From: Pseudomonadota bacterium
GTDB taxonomy: Bacteria; Pseudomonadota; Alphaproteobacteria; Rickettsiales; Midichloriaceae
Length of the DNA: 14,920 bases
NCBI GenBank assembly: GCA_027621485.1
Contig: JAQCBG010000003.1
Coordinates: 1-14,920 of the forward strand
Direction of reading: 5' to 3'
The translations under genes and the position numbers were made by a program. The notes below the pieces were generated by a model that was not told the DNA's origin, ran no database searches, and was given only the letters and a program-made list of their open reading frames with translations. This document shows, piece by piece, positions 1-7,744 of the stretch. How positions within the stretch are numbered: position 1 is the first letter of the stretch; each line of letters starts with the position of its first letter.

Positions 1-1275
1 CAAAAGATGCATGCGCTATTGATTCCGCATGGATTTGAGATGACAGAGAATATAGATGATGCAAATTTGATTGTATATAATACCTGCCATATTAGAGAAA
101 AAGCCGCAGAGAAAGCTTATTCTGAAGTTGCAAAGTTAAAATCTAGAAAGGCATCTAAAGAAGATGATCTTTGCATAGTCCTTGCTGGTTGCACAGCTCA
201 AGCAGAAGGAGAAGAGGTATTTAGAAGGGCTCCTTATGTTGATATAGTTATTGGTCCGCAATCTTATCATAATTTACCAAAGCTCATAGAGAGAGCTAAG
301 AGAGAGAAAAAGTGGGTTATAGATTTAGATTTTAATGAAAATGATAAATTTGATGCCTTGCAAGATTATCAATCAATAGAGGATTTTTCTGCATTTCTCT
401 CTATACAAGAAGGGTGTGATAAATTTTGTCATTTCTGTGTTGTGCCATATACAAGGGGCGCTGAATATTCAAGGCCCGTTAATGAAGTATATAGAGAGGC
501 AATAAATCTTGTATCTAAAGGCGCAAAAGAAATTACATTACTTGGGCAAAATGTAAGCGCGTATCATGGAAAAATAGATAGTTCATCAAATGAAGATTGG
601 AGTATTGCAAAGCTTATTAGACATTTAGTAAAAATAAATGGCCTGGAGCGCATTAGATACACAACATCTCATCCAAGAGACATGGAGGATCCGTTGCTTT
701 TTGAGATTCATAGAAACGAATCTAAAGTAATGCCATATTTGCATTTACCCGTGCAAACAGGTTCTGATAAATTATTAAATTTAATGAATAGAAAGCATAA
801 CATAGAGTTTTATATGTCGGTTATAAACAAATTCAAAGATGCAAGGCCAGATATAGCTCTTTCTTCTGATTTTATTGTTGGATATCCTGGTGAAACAGAT
901 GAGGATTTTAACAAAACTGTAGAGTTGGTAAATAATGTTGGTTATGCATATTGTTATTCTTTTAAATACAGTCAAAGACCAGGTACGCCAGGTGCTGCGC
1001 TTCCAAATCAAATTTCAGAAGATATAAAATCAAAAAGACTAGCAATGTTGCAAGATGTAATTAATCACAATCAATTAAAATTTAATAAGCAGTTCATTGG
1101 CGAAACTCTAAAAGTGCTATTTCAAAAAAAAGGGAAAAAGGCAAATCAGATAACTGGTAAGTCACCTTATATGCAGTCTGTAGTAGTAGAAGGATCAGAA
1201 GATTTAATTGGAAGTATTGTAGATGTTAAAATAAAATCTTCATATCAAAATAGTCTCCATGGAGAAATCCAATAA
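1..1275 (+). CDS. miaB: tRNA-2-methylthio-N6-isopentenyladenosine synthase MiaB (5' end cut by window edge)
   Basis: MiaB is a radical-SAM methylthiotransferase that adds the 2-methylthio group to isopentenyl-A37 of tRNAs in the cytoplasm. The frame is already open at base 1, so the true start and the first cluster-binding Cys (the N-terminal CQMN motif) lie upstream of the window. Counting from the first visible Met at base 7, the NTC Cys is residue 27 and the AGC Cys is residue 62; these are the second and third ligands of the auxiliary [4Fe-4S] cluster. The radical-SAM triad CDKFCHFC gives Cys 137, 141 and 144. A TRAM-type RNA-binding domain occupies about residues 355-422, with the motif GKSPYMQSV. 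The closest resemblance I recall is to rickettsial MiaB. In many alphaproteobacteria miaB is followed by phoH and ybeY, which is not so here. Family assignment is essentially certain. Confidence 0.97.
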   Translation, partial: QKMHALLIPHGFEMTENIDDANLIVYNTCHIREKAAEKAYSEVAKLKSRKASKEDDLCIVLAGCTAQAEGEEVFRRAPYVDIVIGPQSYHNLPKLIERAKREKKWVIDLDFNENDKFDALQDYQSIEDFSAFLSIQEGCDKFCHFCVVPYTRGAEYSRPVNEVYREAINLVSKGAKEITLLGQNVSAYHGKIDSSSNEDWSIAKLIRHLVKINGLERIRYTTSHPRDMEDPLLFEIHRNESKVMPYLHLPVQTGSDKLLNLMNRKHNIEFYMSVINKFKDARPDIALSSDFIVGYPGETDEDFNKTVELVNNVGYAYCYSFKYSQRPGTPGAALPNQISEDIKSKRLAMLQDVINHNQLKFNKQFIGETLKVLFQKKGKKANQITGKSPYMQSVVVEGSEDLIGSIVDVKIKSSYQNSLHGEIQ

Positions 1276-1277
1276 AA

Positions 1278-1409
1278 ATGACTTCATTTATAAAAGCATC
1301 AGCTTCACATGATATTGAGAGTTTTGCTACTATGCATGTTAATGAGGTTTGGAATCTCTTGTTTATGATTCTTGCATATTCAAATAATTTCATAGAAAAT
1401 CTCAAGTAA
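1278..1409 (+). pseudogene. 43-codon reading frame, possible remnant of a RimI-like GNAT acetyltransferase
   Basis: An ATG two bases after the miaB stop opens a 43-residue frame. Its start (IKASASHDIESFATMHV, then a Trp) has the spacing of the first strand and helix of RimI/GNAT N-acetyltransferases: hydrophobic strand, Asp-Ile/Leu, then Ala-x-Leu/Met-His, then Trp. The catalytic acetyl-CoA-binding half is absent: the frame stops at 1407-1409 and the next 80 bases carry only short fragments. rimI lies near miaB in a number of alphaproteobacteria (rimI-fur-miaB), which fits a decayed neighbour. The resemblance is short and weak, and this could equally be a real small protein translated by coupling to miaB, or chance. 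No ribosome-binding site is visible beyond coupling to the preceding stop. Confidence 0.25.
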
Positions 1410-1431
1410 ATGAAAAATTCATTACCACTTC

Positions 1432-1460
1432 TTGAAGAAAAGATAATTTAATTTTATTAT
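1432..1460 (+). promoter_or_regulatory. Putative sigma-70 promoter for sucA
   Basis: TTGAAG at 1432-1437 (4 of 6 to consensus) and TATTAT at 1455-1460 (5 of 6) are separated by exactly 17 bases. A transcript starting near 1467 would have a leader of about 23 bases before the sucA ATG. In DNA this AT-rich, -10-like boxes are common; the correct spacing and position are what support the call. Confidence 0.4.
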
Positions 1461-1463
1461 CTT
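1440..1463. repeat. Perfect 8-bp inverted repeat across the sucA -10 region
   Basis: AAGATAAT at 1440-1447 and ATTATCTT at 1456-1463 are exact reverse complements separated by 8 bases. The right arm lies over the candidate -10 box. It could be an operator-like dyad or a weak terminator hairpin for miaB, although no clean T-run follows it. All pairs but one per arm are A-T, so chance is a real alternative. Confidence 0.35.
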
Positions 1464-1489
1464 ATTCTGCAGGTATTTTTAGTATTACA

Positions 1490-4312
1490 ATGAGAGATTT
1501 TAAAAAAGATACATATTTATTTGGGCATAATGCTCATTTTATAGATGAATTGTTTGATGCATACTGTAAGGATCCATCTTCCGTTGATGCTTCTTGGGCC
1601 GAAGTATTTCAATCTATGCCAAGAATTCAAAAATTACATCCAAGTAATAACGATTATAAATTACAAAGATATGCTAGAAGTTTAATCCCTGAAAATACAA
1701 ATAGCACAGAAAATATTTATTTTAATATTGCAGCTCACAAACTTCTCAATGCATATAAAGATTTTGGGCATACTGCGGTGGATTTTAATTCACTCCAAGG
1801 TAAAAGCTTCGCGCAAGCAAGTAATTTATTGAAACTTGAGGAGCATATGCTATCTAAGCATGACCTTGTAAAAAATGTGGTAACAGAATCAGGTGATCAA
1901 AAGCCTTTGTCTGAACTTCTTGAGCGTTTTAAAATAGCTTATGCATCTAGCATCGCAGCAGAATTTACCCATCTTGAAAATTTAGAAGAAAGAAACTGGA
2001 TTGCAAAGCAATTAGAAGAAGATTTTATAACGTATAACTTTTCTTCAAAAGAAAAAATTGCCGCATTGGATTCTTTAATTGAAGTGACTCTTTTTGAAGA
2101 GTTCTTGCATAAAAAATTTATAGGCGCAAAAAGATTCTCAATAGAAGGATTAGAATCTGCAATTTTATTTCTTGAAGTCATTATAAAGGCATCAGTAGAG
2201 CTAAATACAAAGAGTTTTGTAATTGGAATGGCTCACAGAGGTCGTATTAGTGCTCTTGCAAAAATTGCAGGTAAAAAATATGAAGCTATATTTTCCGAGT
2301 TCTATGGCATACCCTCTTTTCCAGATCACTTAGATGTGCCGGGAGATGTAAAATATCATATGGGTTCATCTAACTGTAGAACATTGGGGCAAAAAAGCTT
2401 TGATATAGAGCTCTTGCCAAATCCCTCTCATCTTGAAGCAGTGAATTCTGTATTATTAGGAAGAGTAAGGGCAAAGCAGGATTTGATAATGAGAGATGAT
2501 TGCAAAAGAGAGGTCGATGCAAGAAGTGCAGTTCTTGGTATTACAGTACATGGAGATGCTGCAATTGTTGGACAGGGCGCTGTGTCGGAAAGTCTTATTT
2601 CTGGGGGTTTTGAAAATTGTAAAATTGGCGGAGGAATTCATTTAATAATCAATAATCAGTTAGGTTTTACAGCAAATGCGAGCGCAACAAAACCAGGTCG
2701 ATACTGCACAGATATTGCCAAATCAATAAACGCACCAATTTTTCATGTAAGCGCAACAAATATCAGATCTGTTGTTTACACGGCACTTCTTGCTAGTAGA
2801 TATAGGGCAAAATTTAAAAAAGATGTCTTTGTTGATATCATAGGATACAGAAAGTATGGTCACAATGAGACTGATGAGCCAATGTTTACGCAGCCAATTA
2901 TATATTCTAAAATCTCTAAATTAAAGAATTCATGTGATGTCTATGCAGATGAGCTTATTGCAGAGAAAATAATAGATCATCAAGAATATGATAACAAAAA
3001 AACTGCATTTATAAACACACTTCAAAACTCATTAGATCAATCTAAAAACTATAAACAAGATTTTTGTAACTCTGATAAATCTTGGAGTGGTTTTGTGCAT
3101 TGTAATTCTAATGATGCTAAAGATGAAAATACAGGATTTAATTCATTAAAGTTAACAGAATTCTATCGCAGTATTGTAAATATTCCGCAATCTTTTAATG
3201 CAAATGCCAAAATTTCAAAGCAAATGCAAAAAAGACTAGATGGCATCACCAAAGAAGGTGAATTAGATTGGGCAGCAGCAGAAACTCTTGCGATGGCGGC
3301 ACTTTTAGATGAGGGTTACAACATCAGACTTACAGGGCAAGATGTTGAGCGCGGCACATTTTCTCATAGGCATTCTGTACTTATAGATCAGAAAAATGAA
3401 GATAGATTCATTCCACTAAATCATTTAAAGAATAATCAAAAAGCTAATTTAGAAGTTTTTAATAGTTATTTATCAGAGCTTGGTGTGTTGGGCTTTGAGT
3501 ATGGATATAGTACTCAAGATCCAAATTGTTTAGTAATATGGGAGGCGCAATTTGGAGATTTTGCAAATGGTGCGCAAGTTATGATAGATCAATTTATAGC
3601 ATCTGGTCGTGCAAAATGGTTAAAGGAAAGTGGCATTGTTTTGTTATTGCCACATGGATACGAAGGTCAGGGTCCAGAACATAGCTCTGCAAGATTAGAG
3701 CGTTTTCTTCAGTTATCAGCAGATAACAACATGCAGGTTGTAAATTGCACAACTCCTGCGTCTTTTTTTCATGTGCTTAGAAGGCAAATGCATCGCAATT
3801 ATAGAATACCTCTTGTTGTAATGTCTCCAAAATCTCTCTTAAGGCACAAACTTGTAGTATCTAAGATAAAAGATGTGGATGTTGGAACAAAATTTCTTCC
3901 GGTTCTGGAGGATAATGACGCAGGAGATATAAAAAATATTACAGCATTAGTTTTTGTATCAGGTAAGATATATTATGATTTATATTTAAAGCGCATTGAG
4001 CTTGGAGATGCGGCAAAACATGTTGCAATAGTTAGAATAGAGCAGCTTTATCCATTTCCAAGCGAAGATATCAAGCAGCAGATATTGAAGTATTCAGGTG
4101 CAAAAATCATATGGTGTCAAGAAGAGCATAAAAATATGGGCGCTTACAGTTTTATGAAGCTTCATTTAGAAGAGTTACTAGAACAAATGAAAAAAGATGA
4201 TGTTAAAGTTCATTACGTTGGCAGGAAAGCATCCGCATCAACTGCAGCAGGAAATGCAAATATTCATACAAGAGAGCAGGAAAATATTATGAATACATTA
4301 TTTAATATGTAA
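1490..4312 (+). CDS. sucA: 2-oxoglutarate dehydrogenase E1 component SucA
   Basis: This is the thiamine-diphosphate-dependent E1 subunit that decarboxylates 2-oxoglutarate and passes the succinyl group to the lipoyl arm of SucB in the TCA cycle. At 940 residues it is full length (E. coli has 933). The N-terminal E2-contact segment is present (LFGHNAHFIDELFDAY, residues 10-25). The core has GMAHRGR (246-252), the ThDP/Mg motif HGDAA (354-358) followed by NNQLGF (388-393), and KYGHNETDEP (455-464). The C-terminal half carries the family landmarks WEAQFGDFANGAQ, PHGYEGQGPEHSSAR and WCQEEHKNMGAY. One conserved acidic segment is altered (see findings). The ATG at 1490 places the N-terminus exactly where the family begins. 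No Shine-Dalgarno is present at normal distance; an AGG lies 17 bases upstream. sucB is not adjacent. Confidence 0.98.
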   Translation: MRDFKKDTYLFGHNAHFIDELFDAYCKDPSSVDASWAEVFQSMPRIQKLHPSNNDYKLQRYARSLIPENTNSTENIYFNIAAHKLLNAYKDFGHTAVDFNSLQGKSFAQASNLLKLEEHMLSKHDLVKNVVTESGDQKPLSELLERFKIAYASSIAAEFTHLENLEERNWIAKQLEEDFITYNFSSKEKIAALDSLIEVTLFEEFLHKKFIGAKRFSIEGLESAILFLEVIIKASVELNTKSFVIGMAHRGRISALAKIAGKKYEAIFSEFYGIPSFPDHLDVPGDVKYHMGSSNCRTLGQKSFDIELLPNPSHLEAVNSVLLGRVRAKQDLIMRDDCKREVDARSAVLGITVHGDAAIVGQGAVSESLISGGFENCKIGGGIHLIINNQLGFTANASATKPGRYCTDIAKSINAPIFHVSATNIRSVVYTALLASRYRAKFKKDVFVDIIGYRKYGHNETDEPMFTQPIIYSKISKLKNSCDVYADELIAEKIIDHQEYDNKKTAFINTLQNSLDQSKNYKQDFCNSDKSWSGFVHCNSNDAKDENTGFNSLKLTEFYRSIVNIPQSFNANAKISKQMQKRLDGITKEGELDWAAAETLAMAALLDEGYNIRLTGQDVERGTFSHRHSVLIDQKNEDRFIPLNHLKNNQKANLEVFNSYLSELGVLGFEYGYSTQDPNCLVIWEAQFGDFANGAQVMIDQFIASGRAKWLKESGIVLLLPHGYEGQGPEHSSARLERFLQLSADNNMQVVNCTTPASFFHVLRRQMHRNYRIPLVVMSPKSLLRHKLVVSKIKDVDVGTKFLPVLEDNDAGDIKNITALVFVSGKIYYDLYLKRIELGDAAKHVAIVRIEQLYPFPSEDIKQQILKYSGAKIIWCQEEHKNMGAYSFMKLHLEELLEQMKKDDVKVHYVGRKASASTAAGNANIHTREQENIMNTLFNM

Positions 4313-4334
4313 TTTTTGAAACTCTGCTATTGAG

Positions 4335-4349
4335 AATATTTATAATATT
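4335..4349. repeat. Short A-T inverted repeat between convergent sucA and dsbD
   Basis: AATATT (4335-4340), three bases, then AATATT (4344-4349) can form a 6-bp all-AT hairpin in the 53-base gap between the two convergent genes. There is no GC in the stem and no T-tract directly after it on either strand, so I do not call it an intrinsic terminator. Confidence 0.15.
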
Positions 4350-4365
4350 GAAAGTAAGAATTTGA

Positions 4366-6147
4366 TTATTTTTTTATTCGAAGTCCAGCTTCAAAAAGTG
4401 CATTCATTATTGCATCTCTATCAAAGATTTCAGAAAGTAATATTCCATTCTTTGGAGCTAAAGGCCCATAAACAATATTTATAGGTATGCCATGACGTTC
4501 TTGCTTCATGATAAATTCTTGTATTGCTACTGAGCGTTTTGTGTAATTTGCCTGCATCAAAATGACATGATTTGCCTTTAGAAAATCTAGTAGCTTTGTA
4601 TCACTCAAAATCATAAATTTATTGTATTTACAAGTTATGCACCAATCTGCTGTGATATCTAAGAAGATTATATTGCCCTTTGATATATATTCATGAAGCT
4701 TTACCTCATCAAATTTTTCCCAATACATAGAAAGCATTTGATCTGCTTCTTGATCTTGCATTTCAAATTTGTTTGGTAAATAAAAAGCAAGCATAATAAG
4801 TAATACTAAGCTTAATCCCCTAAAAATTTTAATTATTTTTTTTGCAGATGTATGCTGCAGAAGCATTCGAATAAAAACAACAATCGACACCAAAATAACA
4901 ATAGATTTCCAAGAAAGATGGGCTCTAAGTATATATAAAACCCATATTGCAGTAGTAAGAACGCATATAGCAAAAAACTTCTTTAATTTCATCATCCATG
5001 GGCCAGGCTTTGGAATGAATGCTACTGCTTTTGGAAAAATTCCAACTGCGATATATGGAAAAGACATTCCAATTGCAAGGCCAATATATATCAATAATAT
5101 TATAAGTTGATTTTTTTGCGCTATTGCAAATGCAACAGAGGTTGAAAGAAATGGTGCTGTGCAAGGAGTGGCCATAACTGTACTTATTAAGCCCAAGAAA
5201 TAAGATCCTGCGCGACCCTTATATCTACTAGATACTCTGCTTATTGATGAGAGCATATTGCTTGGTAAGCTTATTTCAAAATGACCCCATAAATTATCTG
5301 AAATAAGAATCATTAGAATAAAAAGTGTAATCAAAAAGTATTTATTTTGAAAGTGTGTTCCCCAGCCAATTGCATTTCCTGCATTTTGGGCAATTATTAC
5401 TATTGCTGCGAGAGAGAGAAATGTTGTTAGTATTCCAAGTGATATGCTTATCATACGACCTGTTACATCTTCTTTTTCTTCTATAATACTTGTGAGTTTT
5501 AAAGATAAAACTGGTAAAACGCATGGCATAAAATTTAAAGCAAAGCCTCCCAAGATTGCACTAATAAAGGCAATTATAATTGCCTTAAATAAAGATGTAT
5601 TTTGTGATGAGATATTTTGCTCTCTCTTTGCTGAGTTGTTTTTTGCATTATCAAAGTGCAAAGCAAAAGATGCTTGAGTTGGTATACATTTATCATTGCC
5701 GCATAAAAGAAAATCTACGAGCAGTTGCTCTCCTTTTATCTGAGCTTGAGCATTGTTTTTGCCTTCATATATATTAAATGTTGCCTCTTTTTCATCAAGA
5801 AATTCTTTAACTTGTTTATGCTTTGGATACGTTACTTTGATTAAGTCTTCTGAGTTGATTGCGCTTATTGTAAATGGATATCCTAATTCTCCAGAATCGT
5901 TAGCATATACGTAGTAATTTTTCTCTATATCAAATTCTATATTTATAAGATTTTTTGATAAATCAGAATCTGTAATTTGAAACTTTATCAAGTTTTTTGC
6001 AAAATCTGGTTTGATTGTAAATTGAATATCTGCATAATGATTAGATTCTGTAATACCTTTATTTATCTCATCTCCAAATGCAAAATGATGTGTGAGTAAT
6101 GTATTAAATAAAAGAAATACAAAAAAAACGCGCATTATTATAAACAT
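4366..6147 (-). CDS. dsbD: Thiol:disulfide interchange protein, DsbD/ScsB type
   Basis: This is a membrane reductase that carries electrons from cytoplasmic thioredoxin to periplasmic disulfide-reducing partners or cytochrome c maturation. A signal peptide covers about residues 1-25. A periplasmic N-terminal domain (about 40-165) has a Cys pair at 149 and 154 in CGNDKCIP, which resembles ScsB more than classical DsbD. The membrane domain has about eight segments between 187 and 457, with the redox Cys 209 in FMPCVLPV and Cys 329 in ATPCTAPF. The C-terminal thioredoxin-like domain has ADWCITC, Cys 503 and 506. All three redox pairs are therefore intact. Two starts are possible: the ATG at 6147, which overlaps the rnhB start, or Met5 at 6135, which gives the neater signal peptide beginning MRVFFVF. 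Neither has a Shine-Dalgarno. The partner protein is not in the window. Confidence 0.93.
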   Translation of the reverse strand: MFIIMRVFFVFLLFNTLLTHHFAFGDEINKGITESNHYADIQFTIKPDFAKNLIKFQITDSDLSKNLINIEFDIEKNYYVYANDSGELGYPFTISAINSEDLIKVTYPKHKQVKEFLDEKEATFNIYEGKNNAQAQIKGEQLLVDFLLCGNDKCIPTQASFALHFDNAKNNSAKREQNISSQNTSLFKAIIIAFISAILGGFALNFMPCVLPVLSLKLTSIIEEKEDVTGRMISISLGILTTFLSLAAIVIIAQNAGNAIGWGTHFQNKYFLITLFILMILISDNLWGHFEISLPSNMLSSISRVSSRYKGRAGSYFLGLISTVMATPCTAPFLSTSVAFAIAQKNQLIILLIYIGLAIGMSFPYIAVGIFPKAVAFIPKPGPWMMKLKKFFAICVLTTAIWVLYILRAHLSWKSIVILVSIVVFIRMLLQHTSAKKIIKIFRGLSLVLLIMLAFYLPNKFEMQDQEADQMLSMYWEKFDEVKLHEYISKGNIIFLDITADWCITCKYNKFMILSDTKLLDFLKANHVILMQANYTKRSVAIQEFIMKQERHGIPINIVYGPLAPKNGILLSEIFDRDAIMNALFEAGLRIKK

Positions 6148-6739
6148 GAGTTTGAAAAAATCAGTTATTGGGGTAGATGAAGTTGGGCGGGGCTCTCTTG
6201 CTGGCCCAGTTATTGCATCTGCATCTATTATAAATGAAAATTTTATGCAAATAGCAATAAAAGATTCAAAGCAATTCTCAGAACGTCAAATAATAAAAGT
6301 GGCGGAGGCATTAATTTCAAGTAAGATTCAATATTCAATTGGCATTGCAACAACAGAAGAGATCAACAATCTTAATATTTTACAGGCCTCACTCCTTGCA
6401 ATGAGGCGTGCAATTTTTGGTATCGTTGGGAATGATATAAAAAATTCATTAATACTTGTTGATGGAAATCAAAAACCTATTTCAAGTAGTAACGTGCATT
6501 CAATAATAAAGGGCGATATTACTAATAGGAGTATTGCCGCTAGCTCTATTATTGCAAAGTATTATAGAGATAAAGTTATGAGAAATTTAAGTAAAAAATT
6601 TCCTCATTATTGCTGGTTTAGTAATAAGGGTTATGGCACAAAGTCTCATCAAGAAGCAATAAAGCAATATGGACTCAGTGCCTTACATAGAAAGATTTTT
6701 TGCAGAAAAATATTAGAAAATAGTGAGTATATATGCTAA
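6146..6739 (+). CDS. rnhB: Ribonuclease HII
   Basis: RNase HII cuts RNA in RNA-DNA hybrids and starts removal of single ribonucleotides from DNA. The 197-residue protein has the full active site: D11 and E12 in GVDEVGRG, D106 in LVDGNQ, and D124 in KGD. It also has the family motifs DSKQFS (40-45), AASSIIAKYYRD (131-142) and the C-terminal YGLSALHRKIF. The frame is open upstream to an ATG at 6092, but that would add 18 residues unlike any RNase HII. The Met at 6146 puts GVDEVGRG at the usual distance from the N-terminus. This start lies inside the palindrome CATG that also gives the divergent dsbD start. The next gene begins 40 bases downstream on the same strand, so the two may be co-transcribed. 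Confidence 0.96.
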   Translation: MSLKKSVIGVDEVGRGSLAGPVIASASIINENFMQIAIKDSKQFSERQIIKVAEALISSKIQYSIGIATTEEINNLNILQASLLAMRRAIFGIVGNDIKNSLILVDGNQKPISSSNVHSIIKGDITNRSIAASSIIAKYYRDKVMRNLSKKFPHYCWFSNKGYGTKSHQEAIKQYGLSALHRKIFCRKILENSEYIC

Positions 6740-6779
6740 ATAGTATTCCGCTATAAATTCATATTATATAAAATAATTA

Positions 6780-7403
6780 ATGCGCAAAGATATTACACAA
6801 TACTTTAAGAGTTATTCTAAATATTTTGTATTTATATTTTTCATTCTTTTTCAATCTGGATGCTCTTTCTTTGTGCCTGTTGCTGTAACTGGGGTTGTTG
6901 CAACAGCGACGTATGTTGTTTTGGATGATAGGATGATTGGGGTAATTGTTGATGATAATGTAATCTTTACAAAAATAAAATCTGCTTTTGCATCTCGTGA
7001 TTTAAATAATTTATTTATGAAGATAAGTGTTCTTGTGCATGAGGGAAGAGTTATGCTTACTGGAACATTAAGAGATCAAAAATATATTGATACTGTATTA
7101 GATATTGTTTGGAGTATAGAGGGTGTGAAAGAAGTATTAAATGAATTGCAGATTGCAGATATGCCCCTTAATAAATCTCAAGATATATATTTAGCGACAA
7201 AAATTAAAAGTCATTTAATTGTCGCGAAAGATGTTAATTCAAATAATTATATTACCAGCGTTAATGATGGAGTTGTATATTTACTTGGAGTTGCGAAAAA
7301 TAAAGAGGAGAGAGATATGGTAATTAGTATTATAGAGATGATATCTGGTATAAATCGCATAGTAAGTCATGTAATACTGAAATCTGATAGTAGGCGTGGA
7401 TGA
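6780..7403 (+). CDS. BON-domain lipoprotein, DolP/OsmY-like
   Basis: This is a probable outer-membrane lipoprotein with two BON domains, the arrangement of DolP (YraP) in gammaproteobacteria, which supports envelope integrity. The hydrophobic segment at 15-27 ends in a lipobox-like site before Cys28 (FQSGC). Position -3 is Gln rather than the usual Leu, so lipidation is likely but not certain. A short hydrophobic Gly/Ala/Val stretch (31-47) and the motif DDRMIGVIVDDN precede BON1 (about 59-126); BON2 covers about 133-200. Each BON domain has the characteristic hydrophobic strand-turn-strand with a Gly (VMLTGTL at 91-97, VYLLGVA at 166-172). The gene lies 40 bases after rnhB. There is no Shine-Dalgarno, and the next Met is residue 52, so the ATG at 6780 is the only sensible start. 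Confidence 0.87.
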   Translation: MRKDITQYFKSYSKYFVFIFFILFQSGCSFFVPVAVTGVVATATYVVLDDRMIGVIVDDNVIFTKIKSAFASRDLNNLFMKISVLVHEGRVMLTGTLRDQKYIDTVLDIVWSIEGVKEVLNELQIADMPLNKSQDIYLATKIKSHLIVAKDVNSNNYITSVNDGVVYLLGVAKNKEERDMVISIIEMISGINRIVSHVILKSDSRRG

Positions 7404-7413
7404 AGAGGGATAT

Positions 7414-7448
7414 ATATCATCATCGCATTAGAGTATCGTGATATTTTT
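7414..7448 (+). terminator. Weak terminator candidate after the BON-domain gene
   Basis: ATATCA (7414-7419) and TGATAT (7439-7444) are reverse complements that close a 19-base loop, and five T residues (7444-7448) end the structure. It starts 11 bases after the stop codon, in the 103-base gap facing the convergent tatA. The stem is short and the loop long, so its strength would be low. Confidence 0.25.
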
Positions 7449-7506
7449 ATCTCTTGAGTAATAAGTAAAAATTATTTTATGAGAGATTTGCATACAAAGA
7501 GATAAC

Positions 7507-7674
7507 TTAATCCTCTTTTTTTTCATCACTTGGATTTTTTTCATCTTGTAATCCAGATCTCAGAGCTTTGATTCCTCTTCCTATATCGCCCATAATACGG
7601 GGAATTTTTCCTGCGCCAAAAAGCACTATTACTATGAGTAAAATTAAAATCAATTCACCAAAACGACCGCCCAT
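7507..7674 (-). CDS. tatA: Sec-independent protein translocase protein TatA
   Basis: TatA oligomerises to form the passage for folded proteins with twin-arginine signals across the inner membrane. The 55-residue protein starts MGGRFGE, followed by one transmembrane helix (about 6-21), the FG hinge (LFGAGKIP, 18-25), an amphipathic helix (26-43) and a charged tail rich in Asp, Glu and Lys. A longer reading with an ATG at 7767 would add 31 residues before the conserved MGG. TatA proteins start at this MGG, and a good promoter candidate (7715-7744) lies within that extension, so I chose the ATG at 7674. tatB and tatC are not in the window, and the gene stands alone between convergent and divergent neighbours. 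Confidence 0.93.
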   Translation of the reverse strand: MGGRFGELILILLIVIVLFGAGKIPRIMGDIGRGIKALRSGLQDEKNPSDEKKED

Positions 7675-7714
7675 TGCTTTTAGAAAAATCAAGTTATTTG
7701 AGCTAACACTCACT

Positions 7715-7744
7715 ATTCTACCAGATTTCTTGAGAAACGTGCAA
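7715..7744 (-). promoter_or_regulatory. Putative extended -10 promoter for tatA
   Basis: On the minus strand the -10 box TAGAAT (7720-7715) is preceded by TG plus one base, the extended -10 pattern. A partial -35, TTGCAC, lies at 7744-7739 with 18-base spacing. Transcription would start near 7708, about 33 bases before the ATG at 7674. This supports the short TatA start. Confidence 0.4.

Noticed and set aside
781..1011. Minus-strand open frame inside miaB
   Set aside because: It lies wholly within a well-conserved gene, has no family resemblance and no start signal; a shadow of miaB coding.
6092..6145. 18-residue upstream extension of rnhB
   Set aside because: The extra residues are antisense to the dsbD signal peptide and do not match RNase HII N-termini; the Met at 6146 fits the family.
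7404..7506. AATAA/TTATT hairpin as a tatA terminator
   Set aside because: A five-pair all-AT stem with no T-run on the minus strand; not distinguishable from background.
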